Shown piece by piece: positions 27,431 through 36,416 of a stretch of DNA of 64,000 nucleotides. The stretch spans positions 22,616 through 86,615 of the forward strand of contig NZ_FRAF01000014.1 in assembly GCF_900142255.1 (NCBI RefSeq), written 5' to 3'. The stretch comes from Alicyclobacillus tolerans (GTDB lineage: Bacteria > Bacillota > Bacilli > Alicyclobacillales > Alicyclobacillaceae). A model generated the notes under the pieces. The model saw nothing but the letters and a program-made list of their open reading frames with translations, did no database searches and had not been told where the DNA came from. The stretch's first letter is position 1, and every line of letters begins with the position of its first letter. Both the position numbers and the translations under genes were made by a program.

Positions 27431-28351
27431 TTAATCCTCCTGACAGGATAAAGAATCTGCAAGTTTTGCCTGGACACGATGTCTTCTTAATGGTTTACGT
27501 ACAGCAAACAGGAGCATACCTCCTATGACTAAAGCTGTGCCTAACCATTCTGCCCACCCTACAGTCTCATCAAGCGTAAAAAAAGCAATGAGGACCGTGA
27601 AGATGGGATTGAGATTGAGAAACATGCCCGCAACGGTTCCGCCCATACGTAAAACGCCAAGATTCCAAAAAACCATAGCCACGACCGTACCGAGCACGGC
27701 AGTATATCCTGCTGCATACCAAAAAGCGGGATAAGCAGGCAAATGATATAAACCGGAAGCTGTAAAAGGCAGGCAGACTACGGCTCCTATAGCGGCTGAC
27801 CAAAAAGTAGCCAGATAAGGAGATACATCGCGCATCGCTTGTCGGCTAAAGACCGCATAAATTCCCCATATGGCGACTGCGAGCAACATCCATAAATCTC
27901 CTTGATTGACCTGTAACTGCAACAGTTTCATCAAGCGACCACTCGTAATCACAACGACAACGCCAGCTAAAGAGATAAACATGCCTATCCACTGTAGACC
28001 ACGCAGTCGCTCACGAAGAAAAAATAATGAAGCCAAAGCTATGGCAAGTGGGTTAAGCGCTGAAAGAAGCCCGACTTGGTCGGCGCTTGTATGCTCAAGT
28101 GCCTGATAAGTAAATACATTGAATAACACGACGCCTGTAGCGCTCATGCCCACCAGTGGCAGCCAAGTGGATTTTTGAGGCCAAAACTTGCGTTCTGTTA
28201 ATCGTATGACAGGCACCAAACAAACCGCGGACAGAAGCCAGCGCAATTCTGTCAGGGTCAAAGCTGATGCATGCCCCACCAAATCTTTACCGGCTACAAA
28301 ATTTCCCGCCCATAATATACTTGTGACAATCAACAAGATGACTGTTTTCAT
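27431..28351 (-). CDS. EamA/DMT-family transporter
   Basis: A 306-residue membrane protein with about ten hydrophobic helices arranged as two EamA repeats. Family features are the N-terminal ILWAGNFVAGKDLVG and LRWLLSAVCLVP in the first repeat, and AVIWGIYAVFSRQAM and NLNPIFTVLIAFFTLDE in the second. Such drug/metabolite transporters export amino acids or other metabolites; the substrate is not predictable. The ATG at 28351 follows TTAGGAG and is preferred to the longer frame. It is convergent with aceA. Confidence 0.87.
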   Translation of the reverse strand: MKTVILLIVTSILWAGNFVAGKDLVGHASALTLTELRWLLSAVCLVPVIRLTERKFWPQKSTWLPLVGMSATGVVLFNVFTYQALEHTSADQVGLLSALNPLAIALASLFFLRERLRGLQWIGMFISLAGVVVVITSGRLMKLLQLQVNQGDLWMLLAVAIWGIYAVFSRQAMRDVSPYLATFWSAAIGAVVCLPFTASGLYHLPAYPAFWYAAGYTAVLGTVVAMVFWNLGVLRMGGTVAGMFLNLNPIFTVLIAFFTLDETVGWAEWLGTALVIGGMLLFAVRKPLRRHRVQAKLADSLSCQED

Positions 28352-28523
28352 GATGCCAACTCCTAACCTGTTCCAACCACAGCACTTCGCTATCATCTTT
28401 TCGTCCTAAATAGGCCTTTTTGGATTCTCTTCATAGGCATTGATCCCGCTACTCTTTTTGCATATCAGCATAGACTACTGCACGGTCCACGATCTAGCAA
28501 CAGAAGGGAGTGTCCATCCATTC

Positions 28524-28829
28524 ATGGTACGTTATATGGTTCAAAAGGGCGATACACTCGGTGATATTGCTGTCAAATACGGGACAACCGTGCAAGCTAT
28601 CGTATCAGCAAACGGTATTCGCAATCCCAATATGATTTATCCCGGACAAATGTTAAAAATACCTTCTCCTCATTACGCAGAGAAAAGCAAGTCCAGTTAC
28701 AGTCCTATGCACCATTCCATGCATCATTCCATGCACTCGCATTCACATTCCATGCATCCTAGCAAACACTATGAAATGCATGACGAGAAATATCACAGTT
28801 CACACAAACACAACGGATACGATTCCTGA
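28524..28829 (+). CDS. LysM-domain protein with His/Met-rich tail
   Basis: Residues 3-50 are one LysM domain ([20 protein letters not shown], then [14 protein letters not shown]), which binds peptidoglycan or spore-coat sugars. The remaining half is a low-complexity tail of repeated MHHS, HSHS and [10 protein letters not shown] units, very rich in His, Met and Ser, likely to bind metal ions. There is no signal peptide with this start. LysM proteins lacking export signals in endospore formers are often spore-coat or cortex proteins, which is a plausible but unproven role. The start is uncertain: GGGAG lies 13 nt upstream of this ATG. Confidence 0.75.
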   Translation: MVRYMVQKGDTLGDIAVKYGTTVQAIVSANGIRNPNMIYPGQMLKIPSPHYAEKSKSSYSPMHHSMHHSMHSHSHSMHPSKHYEMHDEKYHSSHKHNGYDS

Positions 28830-28896
28830 TGGTAACAGTCCCTCGCATCAGTAAGGGTCTGTCAGAATACCCCATCTTGCAGACGATGCCGACAAG

Positions 28897-28928
28897 GAAA
28901 AAAGCCAGCCAACACCAGATGGCTGGCT
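28897..28928 (-). terminator. Rho-independent terminator of the acyl-CoA ligase
   Basis: On the minus strand AGCCAGCCA and TGGCTGGCT form a 9-bp perfect stem with an 8-nt loop, followed by six Ts. It lies 47 bp after the ligase stop codon. Confidence 0.9.
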
Positions 28929-28974
28929 GAGCTTTGCTTGTTAGAAATTTTTCTTGGCACCTGGACATCTTGGT

Positions 28975-30714
28975 TCAGGATTCCATGAATCGCATATCAC
29001 TCTCATCACGATTCAAACGAGCTTCTGCCATCTCTTGCAACTTGAATTTTTGAATCTTTCCTGTTCCAGTCATTGGCCATTCTTCAACGCTGACAAACCA
29101 TACATGACGAGGAATTTTAAATTTTGCCAAGCGTTCTTGACAAAACTCTATGATATCACGACGCGAACATTCCACTCCTGGTTTCAGTTCAATAAAGGCA
29201 GCCCCTGTTTCGTGAGTCATAGCATCTTTGACACCTACGACGTATGCCTGAGCTACAGCTGGATGCTTACAAATGACATCCTCTACTTCTTTGGGAGCTA
29301 CATTCTCTCCTGAAATTTTGTAGAGTTCCTTACTGCGCCCAAGTAATTCCAGATAACCTTCTTCATCGATTCGACCGAGATCACCCGTACGAAACCAACC
29401 GTCCTTGTCAATAACCGCTGCCGTTTCTTCTGGCTTGTTGTAATAGCCACGCGTTACCAGATTGCCACGGACCGTCAACTCTCCTACCTCGCCAGGTGGT
29501 AAATCCTCCCCGGTAAACGGATCAATGGTTTTATACTGACAATTTGCCCCGCCGAATTCCGGTAAGCCACTGGAGCCACCTGGCTTAATCCGCCCTACTT
29601 TGTTGACCACAATCTCAATTGGAGCCCCAACTTCAGTATGTACTGTGGCTGCAGTCGCCTCTGTTCCACCATAACCCGCACAAATTTCCTGAACTCCGAG
29701 CACATCTACCGCTCGCTCCCAAATGGCAATGGGGGCAGGTGCTGCTGCACACATCAGCGCATTCAGTACAGAGACATCATAACGCGAAACTTCAGGATGA
29801 TTGACAACTGCCACAAGCATTGAAGGTACGCAGAGAAAATCCGTCGCCTTATATTTTTCCATCATTTGCAAAGTAGTCGTTGCGGTAAATCGTGGCGAAG
29901 TAATCAGTGTACCGCCAACAAAAGAAGCCGCTAAAATCCCCTCCACCAATGCAAAGACATGGTAAAGCGGCAACGCCGTATAAATTCTTCGTCCATCTTC
30001 AAAAGCACGACTGAGTGCAGTGGAGAAACCGCATCGCAAAAACATATCGTGCGTAATCATGACACCCTTTGGCAGCCCAGTTGATCCTGATGTATAGATA
30101 ATATCTGCCACTTCGTCTGGATAACGATTCTTTTCAAGTTCCCTGCGCCAAATCTCATCACTGACATCGTCGGCAAGATGCTGAAAAGTTTCCCAGGATA
30201 TAAATCGCCCGTCAAGCGGCCGTTCACTATTTTGAATGCAAACAACCTGTTCAAGATGTATAGACCGATCACGATTCGTCAATTCATCATAAATCTTCTC
30301 TATTTCAACATCGTGAGCCACACCACTGGCAGTCTGGTGCATAATCAACCAACGGCTGTCTGATTGACGCAGTAGATAGTGGATTTCATCGCTACGCAAC
30401 ATGGTATTGATGGGCACACAAACAGCACCGATCATCCATACTCCGAGCATCGCAAAGAAGTTGTCCGCCTCATTAGCCATCAGCAACGCCACATGTTGAC
30501 GACGTTTGACACCAAGTTTGAGAAGAGATTTGGCAAACGCTTTTCCCTTTTCCCACGCTTCTTCATAGGTAAACACGTTATCTTCAACAATCAGAAGTGG
30601 ACGATGGGCATAAAGAGTCAATAAATGTTCAAAGTGCTGAGACAAGGTATATCGCGGCCAAACCGGAAACAAGTCTTGCAAATACTGCCGACGTTCTTCA
30701 GCCGTCATGACCAT
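28975..30714 (-). CDS. Acyl-CoA synthetase (AMP-forming ligase)
   Basis: Adenylate-forming enzyme of the long/medium-chain acyl-CoA ligase type, 579 residues. The AMP-binding motif is DIIYTSGSTGLPKGVMITH. Later motifs are YGGTEA, GWFRTGDLGRIDEEGYLELLGRSKE and the C-terminal catalytic lysine in TGTGKIQKFKLQE. The ketoacyl synthase gene lies 48 bp upstream in the same direction, suggesting a small acyl-metabolism operon. Chain-length preference cannot be read. Start ATG 30714 has AAAGGAG 10 nt upstream. Confidence 0.92.
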   Translation of the reverse strand: MVMTAEERRQYLQDLFPVWPRYTLSQHFEHLLTLYAHRPLLIVEDNVFTYEEAWEKGKAFAKSLLKLGVKRRQHVALLMANEADNFFAMLGVWMIGAVCVPINTMLRSDEIHYLLRQSDSRWLIMHQTASGVAHDVEIEKIYDELTNRDRSIHLEQVVCIQNSERPLDGRFISWETFQHLADDVSDEIWRRELEKNRYPDEVADIIYTSGSTGLPKGVMITHDMFLRCGFSTALSRAFEDGRRIYTALPLYHVFALVEGILAASFVGGTLITSPRFTATTTLQMMEKYKATDFLCVPSMLVAVVNHPEVSRYDVSVLNALMCAAAPAPIAIWERAVDVLGVQEICAGYGGTEATAATVHTEVGAPIEIVVNKVGRIKPGGSSGLPEFGGANCQYKTIDPFTGEDLPPGEVGELTVRGNLVTRGYYNKPEETAAVIDKDGWFRTGDLGRIDEEGYLELLGRSKELYKISGENVAPKEVEDVICKHPAVAQAYVVGVKDAMTHETGAAFIELKPGVECSRRDIIEFCQERLAKFKIPRHVWFVSVEEWPMTGTGKIQKFKLQEMAEARLNRDESDMRFMES

Positions 30715-30762
30715 GTGCTGGCTTCTCCTTTCTCTATTTCCTGGTTTCTTAGAGAAATGACT

Positions 30763-32007
30763 TTATATCGTTCTCTTCCAAATTAAACAAGCATTCTGCC
30801 CACCAAAACCAAAAGAATTGGAAAGAACATAATCTACAGAGCGGTACATGACCTCACCTAAAACCAAAAGCGGAGGCGCTTCTTCATCCGGTGCATCACA
30901 ATGCAAATTCACTGGCAAGCGGCTCGTTTGCAGTGCCAAAAGAGCGACAATACTTTCTAAGGCACCTGCCGCCCCCAAAGCATGTCCTGTAGCTCCTTTG
31001 GTTGAACTAACAGGAATATCTGCCAACGCATCGGCAAACACCTTGCGCAATGCCCGACACTCTGCCACATCACCCGCTTGCGTAGCAGTGGCGTGGGCAT
31101 TGATATAACCAATTTGCTTCGGCTGGAGTCCAGCTTGCTGCAAAGCTTGTTCCATAGCGAGCGCCGCGCCAACACCGTCCGGATGAGGGGAAGTATCATG
31201 ATAGGCATCATTCGAGATTCCATAACCAACGAATTCAGCTAAAATTTCTTTACCACGTGCTTCAGCATGTGCCCTTGACTCAAGAATCAACACAGCTGCT
31301 GCCTCACTCATGACCATCCCTTGCCGATCGCGATCGAACGGACGGGACCAGGTGGATGGGTCGCCATTCCCCGTTTTAGCAAGCGCCCCAGAAGCAGAGA
31401 GACTCGCTAAAATTGGTGGATTGAACAGCGACTCTGTGCCAGCCACCAGTACAATATCCGCTCGCCCCGCAGCAATCCATGCAGCCGCCTCGCCAATAGC
31501 ATTGGCCGAAGAAGCACAAGCGGAAGAAATGGTGAGCACAGGTCCCATCACGCCATAATGACGAGCCAGTACACCAGCCGTGCCACTCGGCATAGATTTG
31601 GTAACCAGACGCGGACTGACGCGATTCCTACCCTGTCGATAAATCGCCTCCGCACCTTCTACCAGCGAACCCACACCTCCATAAGTAGTCCCAACGGCAA
31701 TACCTACTCGATGAACAGGTACTCCCCAGTTTACTTCACCACTTTGTTCGTAACCCGCCTGAGTGAGGGCCTCCCGAGCGGCTACCATCGCCATCTGCGC
31801 TGCCCGATCCAATTCCGACGCTCGTTTTTTATCTAGAAATTGCTCCGCTTGAAAATCAGGAATATCTGCGCTCGCCGGTGACCAATTGGCCAAAGAGGCG
31901 GGTGAAGCATGAATACCAGAAACACCCGCCAACAAAGAATCCCAAAAGATTGGAACCCCTAACCCTAACGGCGATACGATGCCATACCCCGTCACGACAA
32001 CCCGCAC
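30763..32007 (-). CDS. Beta-ketoacyl-ACP synthase (FabF-like)
   Basis: Condensing enzyme of the KAS II type, 414 residues. The catalytic triad is Cys164 (ISSACASSANA), His in INAHATATQAGD and His in STKGATGHALGAAG. The C-terminal SNSFGFGGQNACL is also diagnostic. The GTG start follows GGAGG with 7 nt of Ts. It is paired with an acyl-CoA ligase rather than with fabD, fabG or acpP, so it is probably not the housekeeping fatty-acid elongation enzyme. A special acyl or polyketide product is possible. Confidence 0.92.
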   Translation of the reverse strand: MRVVVTGYGIVSPLGLGVPIFWDSLLAGVSGIHASPASLANWSPASADIPDFQAEQFLDKKRASELDRAAQMAMVAAREALTQAGYEQSGEVNWGVPVHRVGIAVGTTYGGVGSLVEGAEAIYRQGRNRVSPRLVTKSMPSGTAGVLARHYGVMGPVLTISSACASSANAIGEAAAWIAAGRADIVLVAGTESLFNPPILASLSASGALAKTGNGDPSTWSRPFDRDRQGMVMSEAAAVLILESRAHAEARGKEILAEFVGYGISNDAYHDTSPHPDGVGAALAMEQALQQAGLQPKQIGYINAHATATQAGDVAECRALRKVFADALADIPVSSTKGATGHALGAAGALESIVALLALQTSRLPVNLHCDAPDEEAPPLLVLGEVMYRSVDYVLSNSFGFGGQNACLIWKRTI

Positions 32008-32149
32008 AAAAAAACCTCCTGCCGTTCTCTCGGATGCTTGTCAAAAAAATAGAATCTTCATGGACATCTATCATCGCAAACGAAAAACTAACCATAAATC
32101 CAACAATATTGTAAACTTCGTCTTCACTTGAAACAATTCCTCTGATTTT

Positions 32150-33517
32150 TTACAAATTTAACTGAGTCTTGCTAAGTTCCCGATTCATTTGGAGACGCAT
32201 GGGCAGATAATAGAAGAATGCTGAGACAAACAGTCCCACCACCCAGGCAATATCTGCGCCATGCATCCATTTAGCGATGAATCCTTCATGTAAGGTTGTA
32301 TTCATAAAGGGAAACTGTACAAGAACACCTATGACATAAGCTACAATAGCTGCAAGATTGATGCCAGCATAAGCATCGTTACGTCCCAAAATACCTTCTA
32401 TGTCATATTTCCCCTTGCGTAAGAAGTAAAAGTCCACTAGATTAATGGACGTCCAAGGCACTATAAAATAAAGTAACAGCAAAATGAAATTTGAGTACTC
32501 TGTCAAAAAATCCCCCTGTCCAAGAATGCTGATGAGCGTACCAATGGCTCCAACTGACAAAATAAAAAGCATGCGTTGCCAACCTGTAACATGTAAATGA
32601 CGAATGGCCCCTAGCGTTGTCGTTACCGACATAAATCCTCCATACAAATTGAGAGCATTAATAGCCAGAACGCCCAGAAAAATGATGATACCCGTGACAA
32701 AAAACCAATGAGTTCCAGAAAGTTGTTCAAGATATTGAACCATATCCGCAGATTGTTTAGGTGCAATTATTGCAGCCATAGCCCCTAGTATCATCATCCA
32801 GGATGAACTGATGACTGAACCCAAATAGGTCCAGAAAAAGGTAGCTGTTACCGACGTGTTCTCCGGCAGATAGCGAGAATAATCTGCTACATAAGGAGCG
32901 TAGGTCAGTTGCCAGCTTGCCATGATGGAAATGACCAGCAAAAAGGCACTCCAGTGAAACGGAACGGGTGTCGAGTGAACATGCGGTAAAAATTGCATCA
33001 TACGCACACTGATATAGAGAAATAAAATCACAAAAACAATAGCTACATATTTTTCATAAGTATGAATCAGGTCATAGCCGATTGTTACCAGTAAAACTGC
33101 TGCGATATTCACGATGATGATGCTCATGGTGACAGAAAGATGGAGAACCCCAGACAGTGCCTGCGCACCAAGCACAGCACTGCTCGAGAAAAAACCAATA
33201 TACATGACGATAACTAAAATAAGTGGCAGAATAGCCCCTATCTTCCCAAATTGTGCCCTACTTTGAATCATTTGCGGAACGCCAAGCTTCGGACCTTGAG
33301 CAGAATGATAAGCCATAAAGAGACCTCCAAGCAGATTGCCGATCACGATGGCTAGCACGGCATAGCCTAGATTGAGTCCCAGTACAATGGCCAAGACTCC
33401 AGTAACCACAGTCGTGATTTGAGCATTAGCAGAAAACCAAATCGTGAACAAACTTCGGGCCTTTCCATGTCGCTCATGACTTGGAATATAATCAATACTG
33501 TGCTTTTCCATGAACAT
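32150..33517 (-). CDS. NCS1-family permease (cytosine/purine permease-like)
   Basis: A 455-residue transporter with about 12 hydrophobic helices of the nucleobase:cation symporter-1 family. Typical segments are IWFSANAQITTVVTGVLAIV in helix 1, SRAQFGKIG after helix 2 and TYAPYVADYSRYLPENT in the middle. Members carry cytosine, allantoin, purines or hydantoins. Here it is divergent from a hut (histidine degradation) cluster. NCS1-type genes are known to occur inside hut clusters of some Pseudomonas, so urocanate, histidine or a related imidazole is a reasonable candidate substrate. That is inference from position. Confidence 0.85.
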   Translation of the reverse strand: MFMEKHSIDYIPSHERHGKARSLFTIWFSANAQITTVVTGVLAIVLGLNLGYAVLAIVIGNLLGGLFMAYHSAQGPKLGVPQMIQSRAQFGKIGAILPLILVIVMYIGFFSSSAVLGAQALSGVLHLSVTMSIIIVNIAAVLLVTIGYDLIHTYEKYVAIVFVILFLYISVRMMQFLPHVHSTPVPFHWSAFLLVISIMASWQLTYAPYVADYSRYLPENTSVTATFFWTYLGSVISSSWMMILGAMAAIIAPKQSADMVQYLEQLSGTHWFFVTGIIIFLGVLAINALNLYGGFMSVTTTLGAIRHLHVTGWQRMLFILSVGAIGTLISILGQGDFLTEYSNFILLLLYFIVPWTSINLVDFYFLRKGKYDIEGILGRNDAYAGINLAAIVAYVIGVLVQFPFMNTTLHEGFIAKWMHGADIAWVVGLFVSAFFYYLPMRLQMNRELSKTQLNL

Positions 33518-33594
33518 GTTCGCTGACTACCTCCTCATATTGTGGATTCTCATAGGAAGACTAACGCAGTTTCAATCAACAGACTACGCAAAAT

Positions 33595-33646
33595 ATTGCG
33601 AACTTTTAGCAGGAATTTGTGGTAATGAAAGCGTTTCATTGCGAAC
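33595..33646. promoter_or_regulatory. Candidate operator region upstream of the urocanase paralogue
   Basis: ATTGCGAAC occurs twice in direct orientation (33595-33603 and 33638-33646, 43 bp apart). The first copy overlaps a CGCAA-AATA-TTGCG palindrome (33587-33600). Between them is the near-palindrome AATGAAA-GCG-TTTCATT (33624-33640), similar to but one base short of a CcpA cre site. Direct repeats fit AraC-family binding, and an AraC gene lies downstream. Confidence 0.4.
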
Positions 33647-33670
33647 GGCAAGAAAGAACGGAGTGACATG

Positions 33671-35284
33671 ATGTCTTATCGAATGCAACCTACGCATTGT
33701 CAAGGTTGGCCACAGGAAGGCTTGTATCGCTTATTAGAGAATGTTCTTTCCCCCGCTGTAGCCGAAAACCCTTACGAATGGACGGTTTATGGTACCGGCA
33801 GAGCGATTCGCAACAAAGCAGCACTGCTAGAAACACAAAACTTACTTGCTGACTTGCGAGAAGACGAGACGTTGCTTATTCAGTCAGGCCAACCTGTTGC
33901 CGTTTTTGCTACTCATCCCATGGCTCCGCGCGTTCTTATTTCAAATGGCATGCTCGTGCCCAAATGGGCAAATTGGGATCACCATTATCAATTAGAGCAA
34001 AAAGGTTTACTGATGTATGGACAGTCCACGGCCGCATCTTGGGCATACATTGGCGCTCAAGGCATTCTACAGAATACTTACGAAACGCTTCGTGAAGTTG
34101 CCGAATCCTGGGGCGGTACACTGTTGGGCAAGTGGGTCTTGACAAGTGGACTTGGCGGCATGGGGTGTGCGCAACCTTTGGCCGTCAAAATGAACGGCGG
34201 AGTGGCCATTGTAGCAGAAGTAAGCGCAGAACAGATTCAGCGGCGACTCGATACAGGATATATCGACGTAGCTACAAACAGTATAGAAAATGCCTTGCAA
34301 ATGGCTCAGGCAGCATGCCGCAAGAAATACCCCCTTTCTATTGGCTTGCTCGGTCATGCTGGAACAATTTACGATTCTATAGCTAACCGTGGGATGGTCC
34401 CTGATATTGTGACTGACCAGACACCTGCCCACGATTTGTTAAGAGGCTACATTCCAGATGAATGCAGTGTGTCGGAAGCTTTACGTTTACGGACGGAAAA
34501 TCCTAGTCACTATTTGACATTATCTGCTCAAAGTGTGGTTCGCCACACCGCGGCTATGTTGCGTTTTGCCAAAATGGGCAGCATCATCTTTGAATATGGC
34601 AACCATTTGCGTGCAGCAGCAAAAGAAGCTGGTCTAGAACAGGCAGTCAATATTCCCTCCTTTATTACTTTATTTGCCCGTCAACGTCTCAGTCGAGGAG
34701 ATGGCCCCTTACGATTTATTGCACTCTCTGGAAAAGCACAGGATATTTTTCAACTCGATGCTGCTTTGCTCAAACACTACCCACATAATCAACGCATGAC
34801 ACACTGGCTGCATTATGCTCAAGAAAACGTGCACTTTCAGGGATTGCCTGCCCGTTCTGTTTGGTTGACTTACGAAGAACGCGAACAATTATGCGAATGG
34901 CTCCCAGAATATCTCAACCAGCAACCACCTGAAGCACCATTGGCTATCACCCGCGATCATTTTGCCGGATCAACCATGGCATCTCCGCATCGCGAAACAG
35001 AAACCATGCCAGATGGAAGCGATGCAGTAGCTGACTGGCCGATTCTAAATTCTCTGCTCATGACCGCAAGTGGCGCCACAATGGTAACCGTGCAACAAGG
35101 TGGAGGTGTCGGTGTGGGCCAATCTCTACACTCGGGAATGACACTGGTACTGCATTCTACAGAGGACTTACCCACAAGATTGCAGCGCGTTTTAATGGGC
35201 GAAGCCAAACTTGGCGTACTGCGCTACCAAAATGCTGGTTACCCACCCCAGCCAAAGAGGAAAGGGAAAGATGGCGTTATATGA
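33671..35284 (+). CDS. Urocanate hydratase paralogue with altered active site
   Basis: A 537-residue member of the urocanase family, clearly homologous throughout to the hutU at 36.4 kb. The NAD-binding GLGGMG loop, RDH and [12 protein letters not shown] segments are kept. Key differences: the active-site cysteine of [11 protein letters not shown] (Cys408 in the neighbour, equivalent to Cys410 of Pseudomonas putida) is Val397 in ARSVWLTYEER. The paired histidines of VHHGGGVG are glutamines (VQQGGGVG). HLDCGSV is FAGSTM. It may hydrate another imidazole acrylate, since family members acting on thiourocanate-type substrates are known, or act as a ligand sensor. The ATG at 33671 fits GGAGTG better than 33668. 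It overlaps the araC gene by 4 bp. Confidence 0.85.
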   Translation: MSYRMQPTHCQGWPQEGLYRLLENVLSPAVAENPYEWTVYGTGRAIRNKAALLETQNLLADLREDETLLIQSGQPVAVFATHPMAPRVLISNGMLVPKWANWDHHYQLEQKGLLMYGQSTAASWAYIGAQGILQNTYETLREVAESWGGTLLGKWVLTSGLGGMGCAQPLAVKMNGGVAIVAEVSAEQIQRRLDTGYIDVATNSIENALQMAQAACRKKYPLSIGLLGHAGTIYDSIANRGMVPDIVTDQTPAHDLLRGYIPDECSVSEALRLRTENPSHYLTLSAQSVVRHTAAMLRFAKMGSIIFEYGNHLRAAAKEAGLEQAVNIPSFITLFARQRLSRGDGPLRFIALSGKAQDIFQLDAALLKHYPHNQRMTHWLHYAQENVHFQGLPARSVWLTYEEREQLCEWLPEYLNQQPPEAPLAITRDHFAGSTMASPHRETETMPDGSDAVADWPILNSLLMTASGATMVTVQQGGGVGVGQSLHSGMTLVLHSTEDLPTRLQRVLMGEAKLGVLRYQNAGYPPQPKRKGKDGVI

Positions 35285-36231
35285 AAAAACCGTATGATTG
35301 GCAACGTGTTCAGAGTGAAGAATATTTGCTGAGGCATTGGATACTGGGTCAACCACTGAGTGCCAAGATGCTTTGGAATATTCTTAGCGATCTCGATTGG
35401 CAACAGGCACCCCATCAAGTCATGGTTTTACGCTGGCAATTAGACAAAGAGGCGCAAATTTTTCTGGGTGACACGCAAAAATTTACTATCCGTCAACATA
35501 TTACCGAGATTGCTCGCGATTATATTCCTCAATGCTTGCAAATTTGGCAAGAAGAAGACGAGTGGATCTCTTTTCCACACTATCATTCTGTACTGAATGA
35601 AGAGAATCTCTCCAATATGTTGCAAGCCATTCTAGCCAGCTTACCCATTCCTTTACCTGTGCGACTCTTTATCGGAGTGGAAAAAGTGGTGGACACGGTA
35701 GTACAAATTCCACAAGCGCTGCGCCTGGCACGCAGGGCTGCCTTGCAAGCCATGGAACATCAGATACAGATTCTCTCGGTGGAGGAAATGGAACTCGATT
35801 TAGACCATTGTGATGCACCTAACCATCATGCCGAAAAAAATGATGATCAACCTATCCCTGCTTGGCAAACTCATGACGCCAGAGAAACACCTGCGATTTC
35901 GCCTATTGTAGAACAGGCTGTAGCGTATATACACAGTCATCTGCAATCTGCTTTGACACTCCCAGAAATCGCAGCTCAAGTAGCTGTCAGCCGTTTTCAT
36001 TTAAGCCATCTTTTTCGCCAACATTTACAGACTACTGTGACTTCTTATGTAAGATCTGCACGGCTTGCCAAAGCGGCTGAACTGCTTGCCAATAGCGATA
36101 AAAGCATCAACGAAGTAGCAGATGCGGTTGGCATGGCTGACGCCAATTATTTCAGCAAGTGTTTCCGTGCTACATACGCTCTCTCGCCTAGTGAGTTTAG
36201 ACGCCATAAAAAAGCATCCATTCAAGAGTAA
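35281..36231 (+). CDS. AraC-family transcriptional regulator
   Basis: A 316-residue regulator. The C-terminal ~100 residues are a double helix-turn-helix of AraC/XylS type: LTLPEIAAQVAVSRFHLSHL, then SINEVADAVGMADANYFSKC and the closing ALSPSEFRRH. The N-terminal ~200 residues are of unrecognised type and not a cupin arm; they probably hold the effector domain. The start overlaps the stop of the urocanase paralogue (ATGA), a sign of co-translation. It is the most likely regulator of the flanking hut genes and NCS1 permease. Confidence 0.9.
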   Translation: MKKPYDWQRVQSEEYLLRHWILGQPLSAKMLWNILSDLDWQQAPHQVMVLRWQLDKEAQIFLGDTQKFTIRQHITEIARDYIPQCLQIWQEEDEWISFPHYHSVLNEENLSNMLQAILASLPIPLPVRLFIGVEKVVDTVVQIPQALRLARRAALQAMEHQIQILSVEEMELDLDHCDAPNHHAEKNDDQPIPAWQTHDARETPAISPIVEQAVAYIHSHLQSALTLPEIAAQVAVSRFHLSHLFRQHLQTTVTSYVRSARLAKAAELLANSDKSINEVADAVGMADANYFSKCFRATYALSPSEFRRHKKASIQE

Positions 36232-36416
36232 AATTTTTACTTAAATTCTTAAATTACTGGAGCATCCTGAAAGCTGCAGTCAGCAAATCTTTGCCTTAAC
36301 TTCGCAAACCGCTCCAGCGACATACCTGTTTGAATACGCTATCATGATGGGCAAAAGACCATAGAAGGGATACGTTTGTTGATTGCCATTGATGTCCCTT
36401 GAAGGAGAGAGCTTGG

